A stretch of DNA of 64,000 bases from Flexithrix dorotheae DSM 6795. Its GTDB lineage: Bacteria > Bacteroidota > Bacteroidia > Cytophagales > Flammeovirgaceae. Of the stretch, positions 9,770 through 19,212 are shown piece by piece. The stretch covers positions 406,945-470,944 of the forward strand of contig NZ_KB903430.1 in NCBI RefSeq assembly GCF_000379765.1, read 5' to 3'. The notes beneath the pieces are model-generated. The model saw only the letters and a program-made list of their open reading frames with translations. It searched no databases and was not told where the DNA came from. Numbering within the stretch: the first letter of the stretch is position 1; the number at the start of each line of letters is the position of its first letter. The position numbers and the translations under genes are program-made.

Positions 9770-10507
9770 TTATTTACTGTTGAGTTCCCAGTTATACTCA
9801 TAAAATCCCAATTCAAAACTCTCCGGAATCTTGGTCTTTCTATAATCATTAATGAAAGTAAGGATATCACCATGACTTTCTTCAAACTCTTTTTTATACC
9901 ATGAGAAAATTTTAGACAATTGTACTTTTTCCTCTTTGGAACTCACCCTAGTAAACTCTGAGTCATTTACCGCCTTCTTTACTCTCTCTTCTAATTGATC
10001 AGTCAGTTTTTCAGGATTGTATGCATAACTGGCAAGTTTGGGACAACCTTTGGCCGCACAGGCAATAGAAAAATGAATTCTGGGATCTTTAAATGGAATC
10101 ACGAGCTTCTTAAATTCCAATTGATTCAATGTTAGTTTTTCCCCGGCTACCAAATGCTTATTTCCGGTAAAAAACCCGTTCTGATTCATAGGCGACTGGA
10201 TAGGATAAAGTTGTACTACCTGGTGAATTACTATAATATTATAGGCATTGATATAAAAGGCCTTCCCCTCCTCTCCCTTCGTTTCTGTAAGGCTAATTTT
10301 ACCAATTTGGGCATACAATGCATTAATTTCTTCTGGATTTTTTTTAATTGCGGCATAGTTCACTTTCCCTTCTTTCACCCACTTTTTCATAAAATCATCT
10401 ACTTCTGTAATAAACAGGCTTAAATTTTCTGTAGGGTTTGAAAACGAAAATGGGGTAACTGAAAAGAAAAGAATTAAGAAAATGGAAATTTTGTAAAATT
10501 TAAACAT
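9770..10507 (-). CDS. DUF547 domain protein, secreted
   Basis: 245 residues with a signal peptide (about 1-23). The DUF547 core is visible: NAYNIIVIHQVVQLYPI near 90-105 and DPRIHFSIACAAKGCPKL near 140, with the characteristic His and two Cys. The family is widespread in bacteria and plants and has no firmly established activity; a cysteine/transglutaminase-like fold has been suggested. It lies convergent to the cation ATPase with a shared terminator. Confidence 0.88.
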   Translation of the reverse strand: MFKFYKISIFLILFFSVTPFSFSNPTENLSLFITEVDDFMKKWVKEGKVNYAAIKKNPEEINALYAQIGKISLTETKGEEGKAFYINAYNIIVIHQVVQLYPIQSPMNQNGFFTGNKHLVAGEKLTLNQLEFKKLVIPFKDPRIHFSIACAAKGCPKLASYAYNPEKLTDQLEERVKKAVNDSEFTRVSSKEEKVQLSKIFSWYKKEFEESHGDILTFINDYRKTKIPESFELGFYEYNWELNSK

Positions 10508-10651
10508 AGCTGAGCTTTAGGTTAGGTTAATTATTTGACAGTTTGAAAACTCAAAACCATGTACTTAAATTCCTGAATGACTTCCAATTTCTCCTATTAA
10601 ATGTTAATGGAGTATGATGCAAGAAAATTGAAAGCTAACCTTTTTGTAATC

Positions 10652-13600
10652 TCAGTAGGCCAAACCCTCTATAAAATAGGCAAAAACCTCCTTATCTTTA
10701 TCTGCAATTTCATTAAAACTCAATTCTACAACCCTTTTTACCTTAAGTGCTCCTTCTTTTTCCCTTAAGGAATCCACATACTTCAAATACCCTTTCATTC
10801 TCTCCTGATAATTATCCACTCCAAAATTCCCCCATTCTTTCATTTCTTTTAATACGGGCAGTGCTTCATGAATTTGCTCATCATACAAATAACCCAATGC
10901 CAGTTTGGTATTGATCCATCTGTAGGTAGAATCCATAGCTTTCCCCTCCAATGCCAGCTCGATCCCTTTTTCCATATCTCCATCCAAAATATAATAATAG
11001 GAAAGCGAATTATAATTGTTGGCGGCCTTTCGGGAAATGAAACTTCTATTTCCTGATAAACCAATGTATTTTCTATCGTTTAAAATTTCTTTGTAAAGTC
11101 TGGACACAAGTTCAAAGGCCTGAATCTTTTCCTTAATTTTTCTATCACTAAATTTCTGCCGGAGATATTGGGTAAGAAAAAGTTTTTTATAGGAAGTCTC
11201 CACCTGGAATAATTTTTCAAAATTGATTTCCTCCCCCAATTCCAGCTGAATATCGGCAATATTGGTTTGTATATAAACATTTCCAAAGCCCAATTCTAAT
11301 AATCTGGTAAACAGAGCCTTTGAGCGTTCAAGGTTTTCTACCTTTTCTTTTTTTTCAAATGAATTCTCCCCTTCTTTCAGGTAATAATTGGCATATAAAT
11401 TTAAAACGGTAGAATCTTCCGATTCAATGATATTATCATAGTCGCTGATTATCCCAAACCTTACCCTGTCTACTTCAGCCATTTTAAGTGTATCTGCCTG
11501 GTGTTTTTTCAACCAGTCTTCAATGGTAAGTCTTAGGTTATAGCTTTCCTCCTCGCCTTCCGCATGCATTCCTTTTTTAATAAAGGTAGAATCATCTGCA
11601 CTCCAAATTTTTAAAATACCATCTTCAGAAACGGTATAAAGTTTTTCATTGGTCTTTGAAAAAAGAATATGCCTGAGTTTGGTTTGATGCGCCTTAAGTA
11701 CAGCCTGTTCATTTCCTTTTTTATCCCAAAGGGTAATTAATCCTTCCAAACTTGTTCTTAAAATATATTTCCCTGAGGGAGAAAGTGTTATCAAGTCAGT
11801 AGTCCCCTCCTGATCTTCCAGATCTACCTCCCCAATCATTTCCCCATTTAGCCCCCAGGTAGCTGCAGTACCCGATTTCTGATAAGTCAAAATAGTTTTT
11901 TTGTCCTCTGATAATAGAATAGAATCCACTCCTCCCTCCAACTGGGAATAAGTGATTAATTCCCTGAAAAAACTGGCATCATTTGTTGCTTCCTCCAGAC
12001 TCACCCGCTTGTCTTCATTTTGAATGACGATAAGGTTGGAAGAATGGGTAAATCGTACGGATTTTACATGATGTTTCCTTTTTAGAATGATAATTTTATT
12101 GTCCTTCACTTCCCAAATCAACAAGTCATTATTATCCAAAAGGGTCAACAATTTAGTACTGTCACTTGAGAATTCTGCAAACCGGATTCTATGACTTAAC
12201 TCCCTGATTTCCTGCGGATTTTGCGGGTTTTCAAAATCCCAAAACCGAACCGATTTGTCTCTGGCGTAGGTTAAAAGAAAGTGTTCTCCCGGGGAAATTA
12301 AAGCTCCGGCTAAAGGTGATTGCCTGTTATAATGATTAAAAGTGCCTACCCAATCCCAACTTTCCTTTCCTTTGCTATATACTCTGGAAACAATTCTTTC
12401 GAATTGGGTGAAAATTTTCTCCCCATCCTCATAAACTATAAAATCCTGAATAGAATCTGCCTTAATGGTCTGACTTAAATCAATATCCTCCGCCAATGGA
12501 TTGATGGCAAATAGCTGTTTATGTTGATCCCTCACATACAAATTACCAAATGCAGCCCTTGCCTCCAGGATGGGATACTCAAATTGAATAACAGGATTTG
12601 TTTCCAGCAAATCCCCATTGATATTTCGGAGAATTACAGAATTGCCAGTAAAAGTAACAAGTATAGAATCTGTCCCCTGATCGAGAAAAAACATCTCTTC
12701 TGGTGCTTTTTCCAGCTTTATGGTCTGTTCACTTAAGGAATTGGAAATATCTCTGAAAACAGGAAGCAATTTATTCAATGATTTTTTACTGATATAAGAA
12801 TAAGCCTCCTTGGCAATACTCAACGCACGGATAGGATCGTGCTCTGTATTCAAAATTTGTTCTGAAGCATACACATAATTCAAAGCTGTTTTTTCCCTAG
12901 ACTCCTGAAAGTAGTAAGCCATGATCATTGGAGGAATTAAAAGTGCGATAATTGCTGCCACAATAAGCGCATTTCTCCTCAATCTCAGGTAGTGTGAACA
13001 GGTTTTCAGATAATCTTTTTGGAGCTTTGTGGCGGTGGGAATTTTCTTTTCCTGAATGGACTTCTTCATCCACATGTCAAATTGCCTAAACTCAGCTTTT
13101 TTCAACAATAAATCCTTATCCGCCTGATTGAAAAGAAAATTGTGCACTTTTTTCCCGCCTTTTTCCCTCCATGCAGCTGCTTTTTGTTGCAGGCGGGTAT
13201 GCTCCCTCACGTATTCTCTGTCTATGTTGAGGGTGTGCATTAAGGTACTAAATGCAATGTCAAATTTGTGCCTTTTAAAATCTATCCATTGCACTTCTTT
13301 TAAAGCATCCGGAAGATCCTCAGGTTTCACATCTTCAATGAGCACAGTAATAAACCGCTTGTTATTTTCAGCAGCATAGGTTACTTCCTCTACACAAAAT
13401 TCCGAAGCCAGAGAATCCGGAGAAATCACAAACAGGAAATTATCGGAAATAGCAATGCCGTTTTTTATTTCCTCCTCAAAATTGCTGGCCGAAGCAATAC
13501 TTTCCTGATCGAACCAGGTGGTTTTCCTGAAACTCTGAAGCTTTAAGTTGAGTTTTCTGGCAAAATCAGCATCTTTCTGGGAATAGGAAATAAAAACTTC

Positions 13601-14905
13601 AGAAGTTAAAATACCTATTTTGGAAATACTGCTGCTAATAAACCTTTCGTGAAGTCCGGTTGGCTTATGGATTCCCCTTCGGTTGCCAGCTTCCAGCCAT
13701 TCCTGGGATTGAATCAGGTTGTTTCCCCTCAACAAAAAGCTATCACTCTCTCCCATCCGGCTCCACCTCAGTCCCTGCACAAGCAACTGTTTGTGTTTAT
13801 GGTGATATTCAAAATCCTGCTCTATCTGATTGAGCAATTCATCTATATCCTTATCAAAATCGCTTTTTTCATTTTTAGCAATTTTTACTTTATCAGGATC
13901 ATTATCCCTAAGATTTATCGATTTCAGTTTTTTGATTTCCTCGGGAATTTTATCGGAGGGCACATCTTCCAGAATAATGGGAATCACCCTTTTATTCAAA
14001 GAAACAGCATACCTCAATTCATCAAGACAAGTAGGTTCTTCAACAGATTTGGAAGAGATGACAAATAAAAGATTATCTGAATGCTCAATGCCTTCCTGTA
14101 CCGCCTCTCTAAAATCCACTCCGCCTTTCACATCCTGACTGTCCATCCAGGTGGTAATGCCATTTTTCATCAATGCATGATTAATCGCATTAGCCATTTC
14201 TTCCTCCTCCGTGGCATATGCAATGAAAACATCAGTCATCATGTTTTCGGCATTCTTCCTGGCCTCACAGATATACTGGCAATGAATTGGAGAAAATGGA
14301 TTTGGAAGATCTTTCAAACGATTACTATCCAAAAGCTTTTGAGCCTGAATTCTCTCCTGGGCAAAAAGCAGGTATGCAGGTCGTTGGTTATTTTTATCCC
14401 ATTCAAGCGCCTTTAATAGCAAATGGGTATGGATGGCATTGTAAAAATCATTCTCCACAATTTTGTTTTTTAGGGTTTCCATACCCAAATCAAAATCGTC
14501 TATACTTTCCCATTGGTCTATTGGTAGCCCTGGGTCTTCTTTTTCCTTAATGGGTAAAAAATTAATTTCCCCAATTACAGGATTCAACTTTTCCAGTTCT
14601 CTTTCAATATGAAGAATGGGAATAATGCGCTTATTATATGCGATAGCCAAGTCAATCTCCTTCTTACAATATTCTGAATTGATGGCATGTGGGGAAATGA
14701 TAAAAATAAAATTTTTGGAAGAAGCAATACCCTTGTCAATTCTATCCTGCCAATCGGTGGCTACATCAATATCCTCCAAATCGAGCCAGACTTCCAGGTT
14801 TTCTCCCTCCAGATACGATTTTACCCGCTGAGCAAAATGCTTGCTTTCTTTCCTCCCGTAGGAAATAAAAGCATCATAAATGGTGGTAGAAACAGAAGCT
14901 TCCAT
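10652..14905 (-). CDS. Triple-TIR, single-membrane-segment WD40/TPR protein
   Basis: 1417 residues. Three TIR domains are visible: about 9-150 (YDAFISYGRKES), 224-365 (TDVFIAYATEEE) and 435-560 (SEVFISYSQKDA). Each keeps a CxxE motif at the place of the TIR NADase glutamate: C80-E83, C293-E296 and C504-E507. After each TIR comes a similar helical linker (HTHLLLKALEW, HKQLLVQGLRW, HTRLQQKAAAW, at 159, 371 and 569). A single transmembrane helix (about 645-666) follows the basic LRLRRN, predicting cytoplasmic TIRs and an extracytoplasmic remainder. Residues ~725-1140 contain WD40-like blades (VRFWDFENP, DLLIWEVKD, ITLWDKKGN, LKIWSADD); ~1200-1390 is helical and TPR-like. Bacterial TIRs commonly cleave NAD+ or make NAD-derived signals in anti-phage immunity; that role here is inference, since no Thoeris, CBASS or other defence partner is adjacent. 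No frameshift is seen. Confidence 0.9.
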   Translation of the reverse strand: MEASVSTTIYDAFISYGRKESKHFAQRVKSYLEGENLEVWLDLEDIDVATDWQDRIDKGIASSKNFIFIISPHAINSEYCKKEIDLAIAYNKRIIPILHIERELEKLNPVIGEINFLPIKEKEDPGLPIDQWESIDDFDLGMETLKNKIVENDFYNAIHTHLLLKALEWDKNNQRPAYLLFAQERIQAQKLLDSNRLKDLPNPFSPIHCQYICEARKNAENMMTDVFIAYATEEEEMANAINHALMKNGITTWMDSQDVKGGVDFREAVQEGIEHSDNLLFVISSKSVEEPTCLDELRYAVSLNKRVIPIILEDVPSDKIPEEIKKLKSINLRDNDPDKVKIAKNEKSDFDKDIDELLNQIEQDFEYHHKHKQLLVQGLRWSRMGESDSFLLRGNNLIQSQEWLEAGNRRGIHKPTGLHERFISSSISKIGILTSEVFISYSQKDADFARKLNLKLQSFRKTTWFDQESIASASNFEEEIKNGIAISDNFLFVISPDSLASEFCVEEVTYAAENNKRFITVLIEDVKPEDLPDALKEVQWIDFKRHKFDIAFSTLMHTLNIDREYVREHTRLQQKAAAWREKGGKKVHNFLFNQADKDLLLKKAEFRQFDMWMKKSIQEKKIPTATKLQKDYLKTCSHYLRLRRNALIVAAIIALLIPPMIMAYYFQESREKTALNYVYASEQILNTEHDPIRALSIAKEAYSYISKKSLNKLLPVFRDISNSLSEQTIKLEKAPEEMFFLDQGTDSILVTFTGNSVILRNINGDLLETNPVIQFEYPILEARAAFGNLYVRDQHKQLFAINPLAEDIDLSQTIKADSIQDFIVYEDGEKIFTQFERIVSRVYSKGKESWDWVGTFNHYNRQSPLAGALISPGEHFLLTYARDKSVRFWDFENPQNPQEIRELSHRIRFAEFSSDSTKLLTLLDNNDLLIWEVKDNKIIILKRKHHVKSVRFTHSSNLIVIQNEDKRVSLEEATNDASFFRELITYSQLEGGVDSILLSEDKKTILTYQKSGTAATWGLNGEMIGEVDLEDQEGTTDLITLSPSGKYILRTSLEGLITLWDKKGNEQAVLKAHQTKLRHILFSKTNEKLYTVSEDGILKIWSADDSTFIKKGMHAEGEEESYNLRLTIEDWLKKHQADTLKMAEVDRVRFGIISDYDNIIESEDSTVLNLYANYYLKEGENSFEKKEKVENLERSKALFTRLLELGFGNVYIQTNIADIQLELGEEINFEKLFQVETSYKKLFLTQYLRQKFSDRKIKEKIQAFELVSRLYKEILNDRKYIGLSGNRSFISRKAANNYNSLSYYYILDGDMEKGIELALEGKAMDSTYRWINTKLALGYLYDEQIHEALPVLKEMKEWGNFGVDNYQERMKGYLKYVDSLREKEGALKVKRVVELSFNEIADKDKEVFAYFIEGLAY

Positions 14906-15044
14906 GTTGAAGAATAACTAAGGATCTGGTTAGTAAAAAAATCGAGTCTGTATATCTGTTCAAAAAATACCCTGGCAAGTTAGTAAAAATTGAGATAATG
15001 CCTACAGTGCTAAAACAAATGTACATTCAATATAGATCAAAATG

Positions 15045-15072
15045 CATCCTGTTAATTCAGGATGTTTTATTA
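15045..15072 (+). terminator. Orphan terminator-like hairpin
   Basis: CATCCTG (15045-15051) / CAGGATG (15058-15064) with a 6-base loop, followed by TTTTATTATT. There is no plus-strand gene upstream, so if real it would end a short transcript, such as a small RNA or leader. Confidence 0.35.
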
Positions 15073-15132
15073 TTCATACCCCAAAAAACCTGTATTTGGT
15101 TCAATATTCTTATTAATAAAAGTAAATAGCGC

Positions 15133-15158
15133 ATTTTAGAGCATGCATGAGCTAAAAT
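15133..15158. promoter_or_regulatory. 26-bp pseudo-palindrome, candidate operator
   Basis: ATTTTAG / CTAAAAT arms flank a centre that contains the palindrome CATGCATG, with two symmetric mismatches between arms and centre. It resembles a dimer-binding site. Confidence 0.3.
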
Positions 15159-15184
15159 CCTTTCTGTTCATAGAAAGTTTCCAA

Positions 15185-15220
15185 TCCACTCATTGAAAAT
15201 ATCTGTCCACTGGTTGAAAA
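15185..15220 (+). promoter_or_regulatory. Direct-repeat candidate operator with 21-bp period
   Basis: TCCACTCATTGAAAA (15185-15199) and TCCACTGGTTGAAAA (15206-15220) match at 13 of 15 positions and are phased 21 bp start to start, two helical turns, as expected for a response-regulator-type dimer on one DNA face. Confidence 0.4.
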
Positions 15221-15355
15221 AAATTCCTTCCAAAAGCAAAAAATTAAACATTTGGATTTAGATATGAATCAGGTACTAAGTTTCAATTCTTGAATTTTTC
15301 CTATCCCCCGAAAAAAATTTAAAAAGAAAGAGTACAAAATTCATTTGCCTGGCTT

Positions 15356-15382
15356 CCCTGGTTAAAGATTATTTAACCGGGG
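15356..15382. promoter_or_regulatory. Stem-loop upstream of the TonB receptor operon
   Basis: CCCTGGTTAAA (15356-15366) pairs with TTTAACCGGGG (15372-15382), 11 bp with one G-T pair and a 5-base loop. There is no U-run behind it, so it is more likely a leader structure or operator than a terminator. Confidence 0.4.
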
Positions 15383-15555
15383 GGTTAGGTAAAAATTTTG
15401 GATTAGACTGTACCAGCTAAACAGTGAACCGAAATGCTGGAACACACTAACGATTTTAAAAGGGGAAAAAGCATAAGCATCTGAAACTGGATAGCTTACT
15501 GTTTCTCCTCCCCAAATCTTTAGTTGTTGCGTATAACTCTAAAATTTTTCAAATC

Positions 15556-18297
15556 ATGATCAGATATTTATTAATCACCATAGGGCTTCTCTATGGGTTA
15601 GGGGCCTATTTGCCTGTTTTTTCACAGGAAAATACGAATGCCAGTGAAATTATAGTCAATAAGGACTATATGAGTAAATCCATCAGGGCTATGCTCGAAG
15701 ACCTTAAAAAATCATACAATTTCCAATTAGATTACGATCCCAAGTTACCCATTCTTACCAGTAAAATTTCCACCAAGTTTTTTCGAAACAAGTCATTGGA
15801 AGAAACGATGGAGATGCTCTTATCAGGCACTGACCTTCATTTTAAAATAGTTGATGAGAAAGTAATCATCAGGGAAGAAAATGAAAAGATTATTACCAAA
15901 TTCGATTTTATACCAACTCAGTTCAATTTCAATTTAAGTGGGCTGGTGAAAGCTGATGAAAGTGGGGAATCTCTCCCGTTTGCCACTGTGGTAATTAAAT
16001 CTACAGGAAAGGGAAGCACCACCAACCTGGACGGTTTTTTCACACTTTTCAATGTGCCTTCGGATACTTCTACCCTGTTGATCAGTTACCTGGGATATCA
16101 AACACAGGAATTAAAACTTACTCCGGAATTGATGAAGTCAGAATTGTCCATTTCACTGAATTCTATTGTCAATGAACTCAATGAGGTGGTTGTATCTGCG
16201 GTGGGAGAAGAAAATATGATGAAAGCTTCAGAAAACATCAGCCAGGTTTCAATTTCCCCGGCTCAAATTGCAGCCTTGCCCAGTCTGGGTGAAAAGGACA
16301 TTTTTCGGTCCCTGCAATTATTACCCGGAGTGAGTGGTACCAATGAAACTTCTTCCGGACTGTACGTAAGAGGAGGGACACCCGATCAAAACCTGGTTTT
16401 GTTCGATGGGTTTACGGTTTACCATGTAGATCATTTTTATGGCTTTTTCAGTGCCTTCAATGCCAATGCGATCAAAGATGTGCAATTGTACAAGGGAGGA
16501 TTTGAATCCAAATTTGGCGGTAGAACTTCCAGTGTAGTGGAACTGACCGGAAAGCAGGGAAACGCCAGACAGGTGAGTGGAAACCTTGGTTTAAGTTCCC
16601 TCAGTGCCAATGCCTCCCTGGAAGTTCCATTAGGCAAAAAGGCCACTTTTCTACTGGCTGGAAGAAGATCTTACACCGATATTATTCAGAGTGGTTTGTA
16701 CAACGATGTTTTTGCACTCTTCAATGAAACCGGCAATAACCAGCAACAACAGGCCCAGATTCCACAAGGGCCTGGTGGTGGCGGTGGAGGAAGATTTGGA
16801 GGCCGAAACTTCCAGCAAAATACTACTGAGCCATCTTTCTATTTTTACGACCTCAATACCAAATTAACCCTCAAACCAACCAACAAGGATATCATTTCCT
16901 TCTCCTTTTACAATGGCCAGGATAAATTGGACAATTCCAGGGAAACCGAAAATACATTTAGCAGAAATGATGAAGACCGGACAATTTATAATAACACCAT
17001 TGATAAACTGGACTGGGGAAACTGGGGATCAAGTGCCAAATGGGGAAGACAATGGTCTCCAAGATTTTATTCCAATGTGGTAGTGGCTTATTCCAATTAT
17101 TTCAGTAATCGGAATCGAATAACAGATATTGAAACCGTTATTGAGGATTCCGTCACCCGAAGGAGTTCAGGCACCATAGAAGATAATGATTTGAAAGATT
17201 ACACCATCAGGCTGGATAATGAGTATTTATTGAATGAAAACAATAAGATAGAATTCGGTGCTCAATTAACTAATAATGCCATTGATTACAAATACACTTT
17301 AAACGATTCCCTAAATGTTTTGGACCGTGCTGACCAAGGCAATGTGGGCGCATTGTACCTCCAGGATACCTGGGACATCACCCAGAAATTACAACTTAAA
17401 GCCGGACTCAGGGCTTCTTATTACGATATTACCGAAGAATTCTATTTGGAACCCAGAGCCTCTATGCAATACAAACTTTCGGACAAAATTAAACTGAAAG
17501 CAGCATGGGGCAAATACTATCAATTTGTAAACCGGATTATCAGAGAGGATGTCTCTCAGGGAAGTCGGGATTTCTGGCTTTTAGCCAATGATGAAACCAA
17601 TCCTGTGAGTTCAGCCATGCATTATATTGCCGGGGTAAGTTACGAAACGAACAATTTCCTTTTCGATGTGGAAATCTTCCAAAAGGATATGACAGGACTT
17701 TCTGAGTTCACCCTAAGGTTTGCAGGCCCCCGACAGGCAGAGGCTTATGAACAACTTTTCTATGAAGGCACTGGCATAGCCCGTGGTGCAGAATTTTTAA
17801 TCCAGAAAAAAGTTGGGAATTACACCGGCTGGATAGGTTATACCCTCAGTGAGGTAGTACATGAGTTCCCGGAATTGAGCCAAAATCCATTCTATGCCCT
17901 GCACGACCAAAGGCATGAGGGAAAAATCGTCAATAGCCTGAAATTAGGCAAATGGACATTATCAGGCAATTGGGTGTATGGTACAGGAAAGCCCTATACA
18001 GCACCCTATGGGGAATACGAATTGACTTTACTGGATGGCACCTCCAATAACTTTGTAAGTGTGGGTAGCAAAAATGCTTTCCGGCTACCGGATTATCATC
18101 GGCTTGATTTAAGTATGTCAGTTGATCTTCACCTAAGTCAGCGCACCAAATTAAATACAGGCATTTCAATGTTTAATGTGTACAACCGAAAAAACATCTG
18201 GTATAAAGAATTTGAAGTATCCGAAGATGAAGTGATCACAACCGATGTCACCCTGATTGGTATCACCCCTACCCTATTTCTAAACCTGAGTTTCTAA
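15556..18297 (+). CDS. TonB-dependent receptor with STN and carboxypeptidase-regulatory domains
   Basis: 913 residues. A signal peptide (about 1-23) precedes an STN-like domain (about 30-115), a CarboxypepD_reg domain (about 127-215, GSTTNLDGFFTLFNVP), a plug (about 235-345, with LYVRGGTPDQNLVLFDGF and GGFESKFGGRTSSVVEL) and the outer-membrane barrel ending in NLSF. A glycine run (GPGGGGGGRFGGRNF, about 402-416) lies in a probable surface loop. The next gene, 20 bases downstream, encodes a DUF4249 lipoprotein, the usual partner of this receptor class. STN domains often signal to anti-sigma factors, but no sigma/FecR pair is in the window. The ligand is unknown. Confidence 0.93.
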   Translation: MIRYLLITIGLLYGLGAYLPVFSQENTNASEIIVNKDYMSKSIRAMLEDLKKSYNFQLDYDPKLPILTSKISTKFFRNKSLEETMEMLLSGTDLHFKIVDEKVIIREENEKIITKFDFIPTQFNFNLSGLVKADESGESLPFATVVIKSTGKGSTTNLDGFFTLFNVPSDTSTLLISYLGYQTQELKLTPELMKSELSISLNSIVNELNEVVVSAVGEENMMKASENISQVSISPAQIAALPSLGEKDIFRSLQLLPGVSGTNETSSGLYVRGGTPDQNLVLFDGFTVYHVDHFYGFFSAFNANAIKDVQLYKGGFESKFGGRTSSVVELTGKQGNARQVSGNLGLSSLSANASLEVPLGKKATFLLAGRRSYTDIIQSGLYNDVFALFNETGNNQQQQAQIPQGPGGGGGGRFGGRNFQQNTTEPSFYFYDLNTKLTLKPTNKDIISFSFYNGQDKLDNSRETENTFSRNDEDRTIYNNTIDKLDWGNWGSSAKWGRQWSPRFYSNVVVAYSNYFSNRNRITDIETVIEDSVTRRSSGTIEDNDLKDYTIRLDNEYLLNENNKIEFGAQLTNNAIDYKYTLNDSLNVLDRADQGNVGALYLQDTWDITQKLQLKAGLRASYYDITEEFYLEPRASMQYKLSDKIKLKAAWGKYYQFVNRIIREDVSQGSRDFWLLANDETNPVSSAMHYIAGVSYETNNFLFDVEIFQKDMTGLSEFTLRFAGPRQAEAYEQLFYEGTGIARGAEFLIQKKVGNYTGWIGYTLSEVVHEFPELSQNPFYALHDQRHEGKIVNSLKLGKWTLSGNWVYGTGKPYTAPYGEYELTLLDGTSNNFVSVGSKNAFRLPDYHRLDLSMSVDLHLSQRTKLNTGISMFNVYNRKNIWYKEFEVSEDEVITTDVTLIGITPTLFLNLSF

Positions 18298-18317
18298 GAA
18301 AATTTACGATTTTAATC

Positions 18318-19145
18318 ATGAAAATATATACAACAATTTTAATGAGCATGATTGGCTTGTCTATCTTCAGTTGTGAAGATGTGCCGGTATTTAATGAAGA
18401 CCAGCAAACACCTGTTGTGGAAGCTTTTTTATACACAGGAGAACAAGTTGACGATGTCAAACTCACAGAATTAATTCCATTTGGAAATGATGAGGAAGAT
18501 ATTCCCCCAATTAATGATGCTCAAGTCAGCCTTATTTATGCTGAGTCATCCTATCAGCTTGAACCCTCTCCAGGTGATTCAGGTTATTACCATTACCCTG
18601 GAGATGACCTGGTCATCAAACCGGGTGAAACTTATAACCTGGAAGTATTGGCCAATGGCGTGGCCATCCATGCAGAAACAGTGGTGCCGGAAGCACCTTC
18701 CGGAGTAGTTATTTCCCAGGATACCATTGAAATTCCTCCCATTTACTCCTTTGAAGATTTGAGAAATATCCGGGAAACCTTTCAGGAAACCATTGACATC
18801 AGTTGGGAAAATGATACTGGGGAATATTATTATGTTTTGATAGAAAACATGGAAGAAAATCCCCAATCCATTGATGTGAATGAAACCCTCCCTTTTAGGT
18901 TTTCATTTGTTTCAAGACCAACCACCGATGATTTTTTTTCCTTAAGGATATTTGCCCACTATACTCAATATGGCTTGCACCGGGCCAGAATATTTAAAGT
19001 AAATCAGGAATATGCGGATTTATATGAAAGCTCCGAACAGGATTCCCGAAACCTGAATGAACCCTTGTCCAATGTCAACAATGGGCTGGGCATATTCACC
19101 GCATTTACCAGCACCGATATCTATTTTGAGGTAAAACAGCCTTAG
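18318..19145 (+). CDS. DUF4249 lipoprotein, partner of the TonB receptor
   Basis: 275 residues with a lipoprotein signal (lipid-attached Cys19 in SIFSCED). DUF4249 pattern is visible from start to end: an early TPVVEAFLYTGEQVDDVKL segment, IKPGETYNLEVLANG and AETVVPEAP. DUF4249 lipoproteins are encoded directly after a TonB-dependent receptor in many Bacteroidota and are thought to act with it at the outer membrane, but their biochemical role is not established. The 20-base gap makes this a two-gene operon. Confidence 0.88.
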   Translation: MKIYTTILMSMIGLSIFSCEDVPVFNEDQQTPVVEAFLYTGEQVDDVKLTELIPFGNDEEDIPPINDAQVSLIYAESSYQLEPSPGDSGYYHYPGDDLVIKPGETYNLEVLANGVAIHAETVVPEAPSGVVISQDTIEIPPIYSFEDLRNIRETFQETIDISWENDTGEYYYVLIENMEENPQSIDVNETLPFRFSFVSRPTTDDFFSLRIFAHYTQYGLHRARIFKVNQEYADLYESSEQDSRNLNEPLSNVNNGLGIFTAFTSTDIYFEVKQP

Positions 19146-19172
19146 TAAATTAAAAATCAAGAAGAGGTTTTA

Positions 19173-19200
19173 GCAGGGTTTTCGCAGAAACCCTGCGTTT
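19173..19200. repeat. Dispersed 28-nt palindrome, copy A (also a bidirectional terminator)
   Basis: GCAGGGTTT (19173-19181) / AAACCCTGC (19188-19196) form a 9-bp hairpin followed by GTTTT, between convergent genes. The reverse complement of 19173-19200 matches 44695-44722 at 26 of 28 positions, so it is a repeated element as well as a probable terminator. Confidence 0.65.
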
Positions 19201-19212
19201 TCAAAGTTGCCC

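Larger units (their letters stand above)
14906..15555. other. 650-base divergent regulatory region between the TIR gene and the TonB receptor operon
   Basis: No gene is supported. It contains a terminator-like hairpin (15045-15064), a pseudo-palindrome (15133-15158), a 21-bp-phased direct repeat (15185-15220) and a hairpin at 15356-15382, listed separately. It must hold promoters for both flanking transcription units. Confidence 0.6.

Noticed and set aside
13649-14550. Several plus-strand ORFs of 80-140 codons opposite the TIR gene
   Set aside because: They are antisense shadows of a strong coding region, with no recognisable protein features.
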